Source of the DNA: Lewinellaceae bacterium
Lineage (GTDB): Bacteria > Bacteroidota > Bacteroidia > Chitinophagales > Saprospiraceae
NCBI GenBank assembly: GCA_020636215.1
Contig: JACJYG010000010.1
Location: 310,001-374,000 of the forward strand
Reading direction: 5' to 3'
DNA: 64,000 nt
Shown here: in pieces, positions 16,217-25,536 of the stretch
How positions within the stretch are numbered: the stretch's first letter is position 1
How the letters are laid out: every line of letters begins with the position of its first letter
Made by a program: the position numbers and the translations under genes
Notes under the pieces: model-generated
Database searches by the model: none
Told to the model about the DNA's origin: nothing
The model's input: only the letters and a program-made list of their open reading frames with translations

Positions 16217-18205
16217 ATGACAAAGATCTTTCGATATCTGTTACCTCTTTCACTATTGCTTACCGGAATCTGGAGTTGTGTAAATCAGGATTTCGATGAG
16301 CCACCGGTAGCTGGCCTGCCTAACCTGCAGGGCAATATCACCATCGCCAACCTGAAGAAGCTGAATACTATTGGCGCTAATGACAAGCAGATAACAGACT
16401 CTCTTTTCATCGAGGGTGTCGTTACAGCCGATGATGAATCCGGTAACTGGTATAAGCAAATCGTTATCGAAGACGAAACGGGGGGCATCGTGGTGCGCCT
16501 CAACTCAGTCGGATTGTACAATACCTATCCCATTGGCCGAAAAGTCTACGTCAACCTGCAGGGATTGTGGCTTGGCGACTATTTCGGGCTCCCCCAGATC
16601 AATGGCGCGCCAGATACGGCTATTGCGGAACTGCTGATTCCCGAGCATCTTTATGCCGGCGCCCGCGACCAGCAAGTGACGCCTCGCCCGGTATCCATCG
16701 GGGACTTCAATGCCGATCTCGTTGGGTCGCTGATCCAATTGGATGATGTGCAGTTCGTCGTTGAAGATACTTCCCGCACCTATGCGGATGCGGTCAACCG
16801 CTTTTCGGAGAACCGCACCCTGGAGGACTGCTTTGGCAACCGCACCATTATCCGCACCAGTGGTTACGCCGATTTTGCCAGCTTTAATGTTCCCAATGGA
16901 AAAGGCTCCGTTGTGGCGACCCTTAGCGTCTACCAGGGCGATTACCAGCTGGTGATTCGCGATGAAAACGATGTAAAGATGGAAGGCTCCCGCTGTGAGG
17001 GTGGCGCCGGTGGAGAATTGATGACCATTGCCGAGTTGCGCAGCCTGTACAACGGCGTGGTTATTTCCGGACCGGATAACAAGAAGATCCGTGGGGTCGT
17101 CATTTCCGATAAGGATAGTGGCAACACTACCGGGAGGAATATGGTTATCCAGGACGCCAGTGGCGGGATTGTGGTGCGCTTTTCGAGTAACCACAACTAC
17201 TCCTTAGGTGAAGAGGTCGATGTTTCGGTTTCCGGCCAGGAGATCTCTGAATTTAATGGTTTGCTCCAGGTTAATAATCTGGGGCTAGACAAAGCTGTTT
17301 CCAGAGGGGCTGGCACATTACCCAGCCCGCGCATGGCGACCGTCAGTGAAATCCTGTCCAACCTTGAAGCCTGGGAATCGACTCTGGTACAGGTTAGCGA
17401 CGCCACCATCAGTGGCGGGGCAACTTTCTCCGGGACGAAGACCTTGACGGACGCTTCCGGCAACATCGATCTGTTTACCAGCACCAGTGCTTCCTTTGCT
17501 TCGGCTCCTGTGCCAGCCGGTACAGTCGCTGTAACCGCAATTGTTTCCCAGTATAACAGCCCTCAACTGCTTATCCGTAACCTGGCCGATATCAATGGTG
17601 GAGATCCGGTAGACCCGGACCTGATCAGCCTGGCGGAAGTTCGCAGTTTTTTCCAGGGAGCGACTACTGTTGTTCCTGCCGGCAAGAAAATCCGGGGCAT
17701 CGTTATTTCTGATTTGGACAGCGGTAATATCACTGGCCGCAACCTCGTCATTCAGGATGCTGAAGGAGGCATTGTCATCCGTTTCGCCGCCAACCACAAT
17801 TTTGCTTTGGGCGAAGAACTGGAGATCAATATCTCGGGCCAGGAGTTGTCCGAATACAGCGGCCTGCTTCAGGTAAATAACGTACCGAATGCCAACGCAA
17901 CCAGTTTTGGCCCTGGTGCGTTGCCTGCTCCACGGGAAGCGACCATCCAGGAGATTATCGATAACCTGGAAGCCTGGGAATCCACCTTGGTGAAGGTTGT
18001 CGGTGTCACTTTCCCGAATGGCGGGACCTATTCCGGTACACAACCTATTCAGGATAGTACTGGCTCAATCGATTTGTATACGAGGACGCAGGCAACCTTC
18101 GCAGGCGATGCTGTTCCTGCCGGTTCGGTCACCCTGACTGCGTTGGTGTCTCAATTCAATACGCCTCAATTGAATATCCGTAACCTGAATGATATTGGGC
18201 AATAA
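16217..18205 (+). CDS. DUF5689 lipoprotein with tandem OB-like repeats
   Basis: The 662-residue protein has a lipoprotein signal ending LTGIWSC (Cys21). Residues 40-255 match DUF5689 (IEGVVTADDESGNWYKQIVIEDETGGI, then GRKVYVNLQGLWLGDYFG). Two further units at about 267-460 and 469-662 are close copies of one another: each opens with IAELRS or LAEVRS, contains KIRG(V/I)VISD, GR-N-VIQDA, a SGQE-S block and NLEAWESTLV, and ends QLLIRNLADI or QLNIRNLNDI. The units look like OB-fold modules, as found in extracellular nucleases. The protein is probably anchored at the outer membrane next to the receptor encoded 12 bases upstream. A strong hairpin follows the gene. Confidence 0.88.
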   Translation: MTKIFRYLLPLSLLLTGIWSCVNQDFDEPPVAGLPNLQGNITIANLKKLNTIGANDKQITDSLFIEGVVTADDESGNWYKQIVIEDETGGIVVRLNSVGLYNTYPIGRKVYVNLQGLWLGDYFGLPQINGAPDTAIAELLIPEHLYAGARDQQVTPRPVSIGDFNADLVGSLIQLDDVQFVVEDTSRTYADAVNRFSENRTLEDCFGNRTIIRTSGYADFASFNVPNGKGSVVATLSVYQGDYQLVIRDENDVKMEGSRCEGGAGGELMTIAELRSLYNGVVISGPDNKKIRGVVISDKDSGNTTGRNMVIQDASGGIVVRFSSNHNYSLGEEVDVSVSGQEISEFNGLLQVNNLGLDKAVSRGAGTLPSPRMATVSEILSNLEAWESTLVQVSDATISGGATFSGTKTLTDASGNIDLFTSTSASFASAPVPAGTVAVTAIVSQYNSPQLLIRNLADINGGDPVDPDLISLAEVRSFFQGATTVVPAGKKIRGIVISDLDSGNITGRNLVIQDAEGGIVIRFAANHNFALGEELEINISGQELSEYSGLLQVNNVPNANATSFGPGALPAPREATIQEIIDNLEAWESTLVKVVGVTFPNGGTYSGTQPIQDSTGSIDLYTRTQATFAGDAVPAGSVTLTALVSQFNTPQLNIRNLNDIGQ

Positions 18206-18231
18206 ACCATTTCTGAGTTGATGCCTTTATA

Positions 18232-18263
18232 AGAGGGAGCGATCACCATGGCCGCTCCCTCTT
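18232..18263 (+). terminator. Terminator hairpin after the DUF5689 gene
   Basis: AGAGGGAGCG (18232-18241) pairs perfectly with CGCTCCCTCT (18253-18262) across an 11-base loop. The trailing T-tract is weak. It separates the receptor/lipoprotein unit from trmN6. Confidence 0.65.
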
Positions 18264-18282
18264 CCTGTTAAAAACCGATACT

Positions 18283-19020
18283 ATGACTATGGCCACGCCA
18301 AAAAAACAAGCAAAGCCATTTTTCTTCAAGCAGTTTACCATTCATCAGGACAAGTGCAGTATGAAAGTGGGGACCGATGGTGTCATGTTAGGCGCCTGGG
18401 CTGATACGGATGGAGTAGAACGGGCGCTCGATATTGGCGCCGGCAGCGGGCTTATTGCGATTATGCTGGGCCAGCGCTCGGCTCATATCATGGTGGATGC
18501 TGTTGAGATCGATGAGCCTTCCTATGAGCAAGCTCGGGAGAATATGGCCCAAGCGCCCTGGAGCAGTCGTTTACGGGCCTTTCACACTTCTATTCAGGAT
18601 TTTTCCAGGGAGGCGGCCCATCAATACCAGCTCATTGTAAGCAATCCGCCTTTTTTTTCAGGAGGGACTTTTTCTGACGACCACAATCGGGCCAACGTTC
18701 GCCATGCCATCAAATTACCACACGGAGACCTGCTGAGTGCGGTGCGCAGCCTTCTCAGCCCGGAGGGAAAGTTCTGCCTGGTTCTTCCCTATATCGAAGG
18801 CCTGCGTTTTCAGGAACTGGCGGAAAGTTATCATTTGCATTGCACCCGGATGACGGAGGTTTACCCGAAACAGGGCAAGCCAGTGGAGCGCTTACTAATG
18901 CAATTTGAGCGCCAGGGAAAATCATTGGAAAAGGACAGCCTGGTTATTCAAAAAGAACAAAACAACGACTGGACAGCGCAATACATCAAAATGACCGGCG
19001 CCTTTTACCTCAATATGTGA
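18283..19020 (+). CDS. trmN6: tRNA1(Val) (adenine(37)-N6)-methyltransferase
   Basis: The 245-residue protein has the YfiC/TrmN6 layout: an N-terminal FKQFTIHQDKCSMKVGTDGVMLGAWAD segment, SAM motif I ALDIGAGSGLIAIML (about residues 48-62), the acidic AVEIDEPSYEQA, and the N6-adenine catalytic motif NPPFF at about 124-128. The role is N6-methylation of A37 in tRNA-Val. ATG 18283 is used; an in-frame ATG at 18289 is equally possible. Terminator-like hairpins flank the gene on both sides, so it is probably monocistronic. Confidence 0.9.
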   Translation: MTMATPKKQAKPFFFKQFTIHQDKCSMKVGTDGVMLGAWADTDGVERALDIGAGSGLIAIMLGQRSAHIMVDAVEIDEPSYEQARENMAQAPWSSRLRAFHTSIQDFSREAAHQYQLIVSNPPFFSGGTFSDDHNRANVRHAIKLPHGDLLSAVRSLLSPEGKFCLVLPYIEGLRFQELAESYHLHCTRMTEVYPKQGKPVERLLMQFERQGKSLEKDSLVIQKEQNNDWTAQYIKMTGAFYLNM

Positions 19021-19031
19021 GTTTTACAAGA

Positions 19032-19051
19032 GCAAGCTCCAAACATGCTTT
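19032..19051. repeat. 20-base interspersed repeat, copy 2
   Basis: Exact second copy of the string at 3495-3514, here 12 bases after the trmN6 stop and just before its terminator. It continues into TTTAGGGTGTAGCCCTTGCC, which the first copy does not share. Confidence 0.6.
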
Positions 19052-19076
19052 TAGGGTGTAGCCCTTGCCCATAAAT

Positions 19077-19115
19077 GAAGAAGGGCCGTCCAGTTTTCTG
19101 GGACGGCCCTTCTTC
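19077..19115. terminator. Strong bidirectional terminator hairpin
   Basis: GAAGAAGGGCCGTCC (19077-19091) pairs perfectly over 15 bases with 19101-19115 across a 9-base loop. It lies between convergent genes (trmN6 and the small HTH gene), and the GAAG/CTTC base gives pyrimidine-rich tails on both strands, so it can serve both. Confidence 0.8.
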
Positions 19116-19151
19116 AAAGTAGAGGATAACGCTCGTTTGTTGCCGATTGAC

Positions 19152-19415
19152 TTATTCTTTTTGTTCTTCCAACTCTAATTCAGACAGGATTTTCATCGCA
19201 GCTTCCAGAATTCTGGTATCTTCCAAATGAACGATCCCACCGTGCGGCCCGGGCTGAATGTGTGCATCGACGATTTCCCCATCTTCATACTTGTGGGCGC
19301 CAAAATAATTTCTAACGGTTTGCTCCTGAAGATTGAGCTCCTGTGCGATGCGGCTCACGCTGCCGGTGGGCAACTTGTGTTTGATTTCCCGCAGCTCATC
19401 GAAGGTTATATTCAT
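19152..19415 (-). CDS. Small helix-turn-helix DNA-binding protein
   Basis: The 87-residue protein begins at ATG 19415 (MNITFDELREIKHKLP); the frame extends to 19496, but the extra 27 residues fall across the likely promoter. Residues 15-45 (GSVSRIAQELNLQEQTVRNYFGAH) form a clear helix-turn-helix. A short acidic C-terminal part follows (GGIVHLEDTRILEAAMKILSELELEEQKE). Similar small HTH proteins are frequent in Bacteroidota and are annotated only as DNA-binding proteins. Target sites are unknown. TACCTTTA at 19440-19447 on the minus strand is a possible -7 element. It is probably monocistronic. Confidence 0.8.
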   Translation of the reverse strand: MNITFDELREIKHKLPTGSVSRIAQELNLQEQTVRNYFGAHKYEDGEIVDAHIQPGPHGGIVHLEDTRILEAAMKILSELELEEQKE

Positions 19416-19607
19416 AGCTGAAGAATTTTGATTAAAAAATAAAGGTAATGTTCGTCTTTTTTCGGCTTCTATGGGCCTGAAAATTTGACTTATCATGACC
19501 TTTGAAAGGTACTCCTTTTTCCTAAAAAATCAAAAAAATGCCGGACGAGAAAAGAAAAATGGCCAAAAGGTTAAGGTTCCGGCCGGTAACCGGATCTTTA
19601 GCCGTGA

Positions 19608-21947
19608 TTACCCTCGCCCGGGGCCAGGTGAAGACAGTGCTCCGATGGCGGCATCTTTAGTGTGGTTTTCTTCCGGTATGGGGTCCGGTTGTTCCTTGGG
19701 CTGTGGAGAGAGTTTATCCAGGCAATTCAATGCGTCTTTCACCGATTCGGAGGGTTCCGGGAAGGGCGTGTTCGAAAGGGCGGCATATGCTTCATTCGCA
19801 CTGAGTTTCTGGATAAAACTGGCTACAATTGGCAGTGCGGTATTAGCGCCCTGCCCAAGGCTGAGGTTTCGAAAACGGACGGCCGGAGATTCCGCACCAA
19901 CCCAGGCTCCGGCGACGATCCTTGGAGTATAGCCGATAAACCAGCCATCGGAATGGTTTTGGCTGGTGCCGGTTTTGCCGGCGAGTGGTTCTTTCATATT
20001 ATAGCGGAACCGAATACGGCGGCCGGTGCCCCGGTCGACCGCAGCCTGCAGCATTTCATTCATAATGTCTGCCTCATATGTCCACATCGGGCGCTTCCAG
20101 TTGCAGGTATCTGTCAGGGCTTCATAATCGAAAAGTACGGTTCCATCGGATGCTTCCACCCGGCGGATGTAGTGTACTTCGGGGCGCAGGCCTCTGGCGG
20201 CAAAAGCGCCATAGGCCGATACCATATCCATCAGGGACGCTTCCACGGCGCCAAGGGCGATGGATGGAACAGCGGGGATGTCGGACTGAACGCCGAGTTC
20301 CCGGGCCAGCCTGGTGACATTCTTCGGGCCCGTCTGCATCATCAATTGCACGGTAACGGTATTAACGCTGTTGATCAAGCCCCCCTCCAGAGAATAGTAC
20401 CCTCCATATTCATCCGTTGCATTTTTGGGCATCCAGTTTTCATACTGAGGGTAAACGCGCAACTGGTTGGGGTAATAGGTACAGGGAGGAATGCCCTGCT
20501 GGATGGCGGTGGCGTAAACGATGGGTTTGAAGGTCGAACCGGGTTGCCGCCTGGACAGCACGTGGTCGTACTGAAAAAACTCGTGGCTAATGCCGCCGAC
20601 CCAGGCTTTTACTTCGCCGTTCTGAGGGTCCAGGGCCAGGAAGCCCGCATTGAGCAGGCCCATGTAATAGGCAATAGAATCAAGAGGGCTCATGGTTCGG
20701 TTCTCGCTCCCATTTGGCCCTTTAAACACCTTCATTTCGACAGGCAACTGGAAAATAGAATCAATAGCCTTTGGACTGTAGCCAGCGTTGGCCAGTCTTT
20801 TGTAGCGTTCGGAGAGCCTCACGGCTGTGGTAAGGGCATCCTCGGCTTCCCAGGGGTGCTGCCCGTTGAGGTGTCGGTCAAACACCTTTTGCAGATCATG
20901 CATGTTAGCCGTTACCGCTTCTTCGGCCATGGCCTGGATCTGGTAGTCTATGGTCGTATAGATCTTCAACCCATCAGTGTAAAGGTTGTAGGCCATGCCG
21001 TTGGGCTTGCGGATTTCTGCCAGCTTTTCCCGAAGCTCCAGTCGAAGGTGCTCCCGGAAGTAGGCGGCCGGGCCTTTGTGGTGGGTGATGGGAGTATAGT
21101 TCAGAGAAAGGGGGTCTTTCTGAAGGGAGTCAGCCAGTGCTTTGGATAAGTAACCGTAACGGGCCATTTTTGCCAATACGAAATTGCGTCGTTCCAGCGC
21201 ATTTCCAGGCTTGGTTACTGGATTGTAAACCGCAGTTGCCTTGAGCATACCCACCAATACCGCCGATTGGGAAGCCGTTAGCCGGGCCGGGCTGGTATTG
21301 AAGAACCGCTGAGCAGCCACTTTGATCCCATAGGTGTTTTCACTGAAAGGCACCGTGTTAAGGTACAACTCCAGCAGTTCTTCCTTATTGTAAAGCTTTT
21401 CCAACCGCATGGCGATGAACACCTCCTTGGCCTTGTTGATCAATAGAGCGTACCGCCCGTAGTCTACTCGTGGATAAAGGTTCTTGGCTAATTGTTGGCT
21501 CAAGGTGCTGCCTCCGCCAGAAGACCGCTCGCCCATTACCAGGGATTTGAAAAAGACCCGGGCCCAGGCTCGAAGGTCAACACCGTGGTGCTCGAAGTAT
21601 CGGACATCTTCGGTGGCGACGAGGGCGTTAATGAACTGCGGAGAAATCTCCTTGTATTGTACGTTACTGCGGTTTTCAAAATAATAACGGCCCAGCAGCG
21701 TGCTGTCGGCCGCGTATATTTCGGAAGCCACATAATGGGTGACCGTTGAGAGGTCTTCTTCGGACGGCAGTTTGCCGAAACTGCCCCACGCAATGGAGAG
21801 CACAAAACCCACAGCGGCCAATATAGCTGCCACGGCGGCCCATTGCACAAAGCGAATGGGATAAATAATCCAGGGGTAGTCCTGCCAGAAATTATACCGG
21901 CGAACCGCCCAATTGCGATTTCGGTTGATCCATCTGTCCTTTGTCAT
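19608..21947 (-). CDS. Class A penicillin-binding protein (transglycosylase/transpeptidase)
   Basis: The 779-residue protein has a cytoplasmic basic stretch, one transmembrane helix (about residues 33-55), a GT51 glycosyltransferase domain (ATEDVRYFEHHGVD and GGSTLSQQLAKNLYPR) and a transpeptidase domain. The three penicillin-binding motifs are present: STFK (SxxK, in RRQPGSTFKPIVYA), SVN (SxN, in INSVNTVT) and KTGT (in LAGKTGTSQNHSDGW). It polymerises and crosslinks peptidoglycan in the periplasm; the size and layout match PBP1A-type enzymes. The C-terminal tail is acidic and proline-rich. The 349-base gap upstream is non-coding. Confidence 0.94.
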   Translation of the reverse strand: MTKDRWINRNRNWAVRRYNFWQDYPWIIYPIRFVQWAAVAAILAAVGFVLSIAWGSFGKLPSEEDLSTVTHYVASEIYAADSTLLGRYYFENRSNVQYKEISPQFINALVATEDVRYFEHHGVDLRAWARVFFKSLVMGERSSGGGSTLSQQLAKNLYPRVDYGRYALLINKAKEVFIAMRLEKLYNKEELLELYLNTVPFSENTYGIKVAAQRFFNTSPARLTASQSAVLVGMLKATAVYNPVTKPGNALERRNFVLAKMARYGYLSKALADSLQKDPLSLNYTPITHHKGPAAYFREHLRLELREKLAEIRKPNGMAYNLYTDGLKIYTTIDYQIQAMAEEAVTANMHDLQKVFDRHLNGQHPWEAEDALTTAVRLSERYKRLANAGYSPKAIDSIFQLPVEMKVFKGPNGSENRTMSPLDSIAYYMGLLNAGFLALDPQNGEVKAWVGGISHEFFQYDHVLSRRQPGSTFKPIVYATAIQQGIPPCTYYPNQLRVYPQYENWMPKNATDEYGGYYSLEGGLINSVNTVTVQLMMQTGPKNVTRLARELGVQSDIPAVPSIALGAVEASLMDMVSAYGAFAARGLRPEVHYIRRVEASDGTVLFDYEALTDTCNWKRPMWTYEADIMNEMLQAAVDRGTGRRIRFRYNMKEPLAGKTGTSQNHSDGWFIGYTPRIVAGAWVGAESPAVRFRNLSLGQGANTALPIVASFIQKLSANEAYAALSNTPFPEPSESVKDALNCLDKLSPQPKEQPDPIPEENHTKDAAIGALSSPGPGRG

Positions 21948-22296
21948 GGTATGTTTGTTTCATGGGATAATTTTTTCAGTTGCTCTTCTGGTGCTCCTCC
22001 TCCGGAATCATCCGTCCCTCTTTTCCATGCTGCTGCTATTTAGACTGGCAATTGGTATTCAGGATACATCGAAATCTCAAAAGCAGCTGCAACTGGGCGC
22101 AACGTTTTTTTGACAAAGGCGTAATGGCTTGGATGTATATTTGTTGGTGAGTGGAGTATACTATTTTAACGGGAGGCGGCCAGGCGAGGTTCCGTCCGGC
22201 AATGATTTTTTTTGGATAAATGTTTTGCGGGAGATACAGCGGATACTGTCGATGTCCCCAATAGGCAACGACAGCATCCGCTGTAAGGAACAGCGT
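21948..22296. other. Intergenic region between PBP and VPS10 genes
   Basis: These 349 bases should hold the PBP promoter and the VPS10 gene's 3' end. No exact TAnnTTTG was found on the minus strand and no credible open frame. The only structure seen is the hairpin at 22236-22284. Confidence 0.5.
22236..22284. terminator. Long hairpin downstream of the VPS10 gene
   Basis: The arms 22236-22251 (ACAGCGGATACTGTCG) and 22269-22284 are complementary over 15 of 16 bases with one A-C mismatch and a 17-base loop. It follows the VPS10 stop by 12 bases. It lacks a following T-tract on either strand, so it may stabilise the 3' end rather than act as a classical terminator. Confidence 0.55.
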
Positions 22297-25200
22297 TTAT
22301 TCTTCCGTTTTCAAGATGATGACGTCAACCGCTTGTTCTTTCACGTCCTGATTGAAATCGGGGATTTCTTTTTCTTTCAATCCATAGAAAACCGCCAATT
22401 GCTGGTCGATAGCCTGCACTAGCTCCTCCTTGACCGCCAGTTCGGCGTCAGTAGGCTGGAAATCCCCCATGCGGGCCAGGCTGTTGAGGTGGGCCAGCTT
22501 ATTCGTCAGCCGGATGGGGAAATTAAGTGGGTCCTGATTGCTTTGGTTCTGAGTTTGGTACAATGCTTTTTCCACTACCGTCATCACAGAGTCGATGGCA
22601 TTGGCTCTGGCGATCAGCTCCTTTTTACTGTCGTCTCCTTCCCAGTGGCTGGTAAAGTGCTTTAATTGCTGACGCACCTCCCGGATATCGATAATCGCCT
22701 GATGCGCTTCGGAAACTTTTCCGTTAATCGCCTGAATAAAATCGAACTGGGCCTGCAGATTTTCCTGGCTGGAAGAAACCCTGGGGTCTTTCAGAATGGT
22801 GAAGGGTTGTTCCAACTCCATTTCACCCACTTTTAGCCTTACTATATACTCGCCGGGAACAGCTTCCGGCCCATCGAGGGAGCTCCACCACAAGACCATG
22901 CCTTCGAATTTTTTGGCAGGGGGATAACGCATGTCCCAGACGAAACGGTTGCCGCCCTGTTTCAGTTTCAGCCGTTCGTTTTCTTCCTTTGCCTGATTGG
23001 AAAATTCCCGGATCAGGGCGCCATCGGGTTCATGGAAGGACAACACGACGGCAATATTGCTATCAGGTACTTCTTTCAGCGAAAAATAGACCATTACCCC
23101 ACCAGGGTGATTCAGGCCGGCATTTTTTACTTTTGGGTTTTGCCGGCCATCCATGCGGTAGCTCGGCATGGGTTGGAAAAGCTGTACTTTTTTTTGCCCC
23201 ATGTCTTTGGAGAGTTGGTGGAGGGGCGTCAGATCATCGATGATCCAAAGGCTGCGGCCCTGGGTGGCGGCGATGAGGTTATCGTTTTTTACCGCAAGGT
23301 CTGTAATGGGCACTATCGGCAGGTTGAGTTGAAAAGGGGCCCAACTGGCGCCGTCGTCAAAAGAAATGAACATGCCGCTTTCCGTGCCGGCGTAAAGCAG
23401 GCCCTTGCGTTTAGGGTCGGCGCGCACCACCCGGGTAAATTGTTCCGCTGGTATGCCTTCCACGATGAGCGTCCAGCTTTTGCCGTAGTCCTTGGTTGTG
23501 TACAGGTAAGGTTGATAGTCTCCCAATTTGTAGCGGGTACCCGCTATATAAGCGCCTCCGGGCGTGAAAGGGTCGGGGTCGATGCTGTTGATCATCATCC
23601 ATTCCGGCATGTCAGGAGGGGTCACATTCTCCCAATCTTTCCCACCGTTTTTCGACAGTTGTACCAGCCCGTCATCCGAGCCTGCCCAGATGAGGCCTTC
23701 CTCGTAAGGCGATTCTGTGGCTGCGAAAATGGTGCAATAGTATTCCACACTGGTGTTGTCCTTGGTGATGGGGCCGCCCGATGAACCTAATTTAGTAGGG
23801 TCATTCCGGGTGAGGTCAGGGCTGATGATCTCCCAACTTTGGCCACTATTGTAGCTGACGTGGAGGTGGTTGGAAGCAGCATATAGCTTTTTCGGGTCAT
23901 GGGGCGAGAAAAAGAGGGGGAAATTCCATTGAAAGCGGTACTTCATGCCTTCTGCACCGTAGCCCATGGGATTATCAGGCCAGACATTAATTGCGCGGCT
24001 TTCTTTGGTGCGGTGGTTTTCCCGGGTGAGAAACCCGCCGTATTCCCCACCGTAGACGATGTCATTGTCCAGGGGGTCAACGGCAATATGCCCGCTTTCC
24101 CCACCGGCTGTGGGTTCCCAATCTCGCTCCCCGATGGAGCGGCCTTCCGTCCGGTGCACGATGCGGACCGTGGAATTGTCCTGTTGTGCAGCATAAATAC
24201 GGTAGGGGAAATAGTTGTCGGTGGTGAGGCGATAAAACTGCGCAGTGGGTTGATTGTAATAGGTGCTCCAATTTTCCCCACCATCGAAAGAAACTTGAGC
24301 ACCACCATCATCACCGATGATCATGCGTTTGGGGTCTTCGGGAGCGATCCAGAGGTCGTGATGATCACCATGTGGAGCGTTGTAGGCCTTGAAGGTTTTT
24401 CCACCATCGGTAGATTTATGGTAGCTGACGTTCATCACATACACCACTTCCTCATCCATTGGATCGGCGTAAATGCGGGAATAATACCAGGCCCGCTGCC
24501 GCAGCGCCCGGTCATCGTTGAATTTTTTCCAGGTATTCCCACCGTCGTCGGAGCGATAGACGCCGCCTTCTTTAGCTTCGATAATAGCCCATACCCGTTC
24601 GGAATTAGCCGGTGAAACGGCTATCCCGATAATACCGAGCGTGCCTTTTGGAAAGCCTTCTTTACTGCGTAGGTTTTCCCAACTGTCGCCACCGTCAGTG
24701 CTGCGCCAAAGGCTTGAACCCTCGCCGCCGCTTTCCAGGCTGTAGGGCGTGCGCCGTATCCGCCAGGTGGAGGCATAGAGTATTCGCGGGTTGTTGGGGT
24801 CCATGATGAGGTCTACTGCGCCGGCATCGGCATTGGCAAAAAGGACCCGCTCCCAGCTTTTGCCACCGTTCTTGGTTCGATAAACGCCTCGTTCTTCACT
24901 GGACTGGTACAAGTCGCCCAGTACAGCGGCATAGGCCAGGTCGGGGTTGCGCGGGTGGATACGGATACGGGGGATATGCCTCGATTTTTTCAAACCCATC
25001 TGTTGCCAGGACTTACCACCGTCAAGGGTTTTCCATACCCCGTATCCGGAGGAAACGTTTCCGCGAACGGTCACTTCGCCACCGCCGGCATAAATCACGT
25101 TAGGGTCGTATTCGCTGACCGCTACTGCTCCGATGGATCCGCCGAAAAACCCGTCTGAAATATTTGCCCAGCTCTGGCCGCCATCGGTGGTGCGCCACAC

Positions 25201-25449
25201 TCCGCCGCCGGTACTGCCAAAATAAAAGAGATTAGGTTTTCCCGGAACGCCGGTAACAGCGGCGGAACGCCCCCCGCGAAAGGGGCCGATGTTACGCCAT
25301 TCCAGAGCGTTGTAGAGATATTCTTCATATTTTTCGGTAGAAGCCGCCGGAGAGGTGGCTTGTTTTGCTTTTCGCTGCGCCGCTAAAGGGCAGGATAGAA
25401 GTATTGCCAGCGCCAAGAGGGCCGGGCGAAGCATCGAGTTTGTCCACAT
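22297..25449 (-). CDS. Secreted VPS10/sortilin-type beta-propeller (BNR/Asp-box) protein
   Basis: The 1050-residue protein starts at ATG 25449 (MWTNSMLRPALLALAILLSCPLAAQ, signal peptide); ATG 25434 is an alternative. More than eight Asp-box motifs (SxDxGxxW type: TTDGGQSW, TLDGGKSW, STDGGDSW, SDDGGNTW, SFDGGENW, SFDDGASW) cover residues 60-720 and predict one or two seven- to ten-bladed propellers. The last 300 residues hold a beta-sandwich-like part (GLNHPGGVMVYFSLKE) and a helical tail. Bacteroidota homologues are annotated as VPS10-domain or glycosyl-hydrolase proteins without proven activity. The gene follows the PDZ/T9SS gene by 87 bases, probably in one transcript. No T9SS domain is seen at its end. 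Confidence 0.88.
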   Translation of the reverse strand: MWTNSMLRPALLALAILLSCPLAAQRKAKQATSPAASTEKYEEYLYNALEWRNIGPFRGGRSAAVTGVPGKPNLFYFGSTGGGVWRTTDGGQSWANISDGFFGGSIGAVAVSEYDPNVIYAGGGEVTVRGNVSSGYGVWKTLDGGKSWQQMGLKKSRHIPRIRIHPRNPDLAYAAVLGDLYQSSEERGVYRTKNGGKSWERVLFANADAGAVDLIMDPNNPRILYASTWRIRRTPYSLESGGEGSSLWRSTDGGDSWENLRSKEGFPKGTLGIIGIAVSPANSERVWAIIEAKEGGVYRSDDGGNTWKKFNDDRALRQRAWYYSRIYADPMDEEVVYVMNVSYHKSTDGGKTFKAYNAPHGDHHDLWIAPEDPKRMIIGDDGGAQVSFDGGENWSTYYNQPTAQFYRLTTDNYFPYRIYAAQQDNSTVRIVHRTEGRSIGERDWEPTAGGESGHIAVDPLDNDIVYGGEYGGFLTRENHRTKESRAINVWPDNPMGYGAEGMKYRFQWNFPLFFSPHDPKKLYAASNHLHVSYNSGQSWEIISPDLTRNDPTKLGSSGGPITKDNTSVEYYCTIFAATESPYEEGLIWAGSDDGLVQLSKNGGKDWENVTPPDMPEWMMINSIDPDPFTPGGAYIAGTRYKLGDYQPYLYTTKDYGKSWTLIVEGIPAEQFTRVVRADPKRKGLLYAGTESGMFISFDDGASWAPFQLNLPIVPITDLAVKNDNLIAATQGRSLWIIDDLTPLHQLSKDMGQKKVQLFQPMPSYRMDGRQNPKVKNAGLNHPGGVMVYFSLKEVPDSNIAVVLSFHEPDGALIREFSNQAKEENERLKLKQGGNRFVWDMRYPPAKKFEGMVLWWSSLDGPEAVPGEYIVRLKVGEMELEQPFTILKDPRVSSSQENLQAQFDFIQAINGKVSEAHQAIIDIREVRQQLKHFTSHWEGDDSKKELIARANAIDSVMTVVEKALYQTQNQSNQDPLNFPIRLTNKLAHLNSLARMGDFQPTDAELAVKEELVQAIDQQLAVFYGLKEKEIPDFNQDVKEQAVDVIILKTEE

Positions 25450-25536
25450 AGGTATCCGGTTTTCGAATATGCCAAAGATTTGCAGTCGGAGATTACAAGT
25501 CTTTGCCAAACCGGAAAGTTAAAAAAAGGATTCCTG

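Noticed and set aside
19662..21149. 495-codon open frame antisense to the PBP gene
   Set aside because: Same reasoning: the PBP frame carries all catalytic motifs, the antisense one none.
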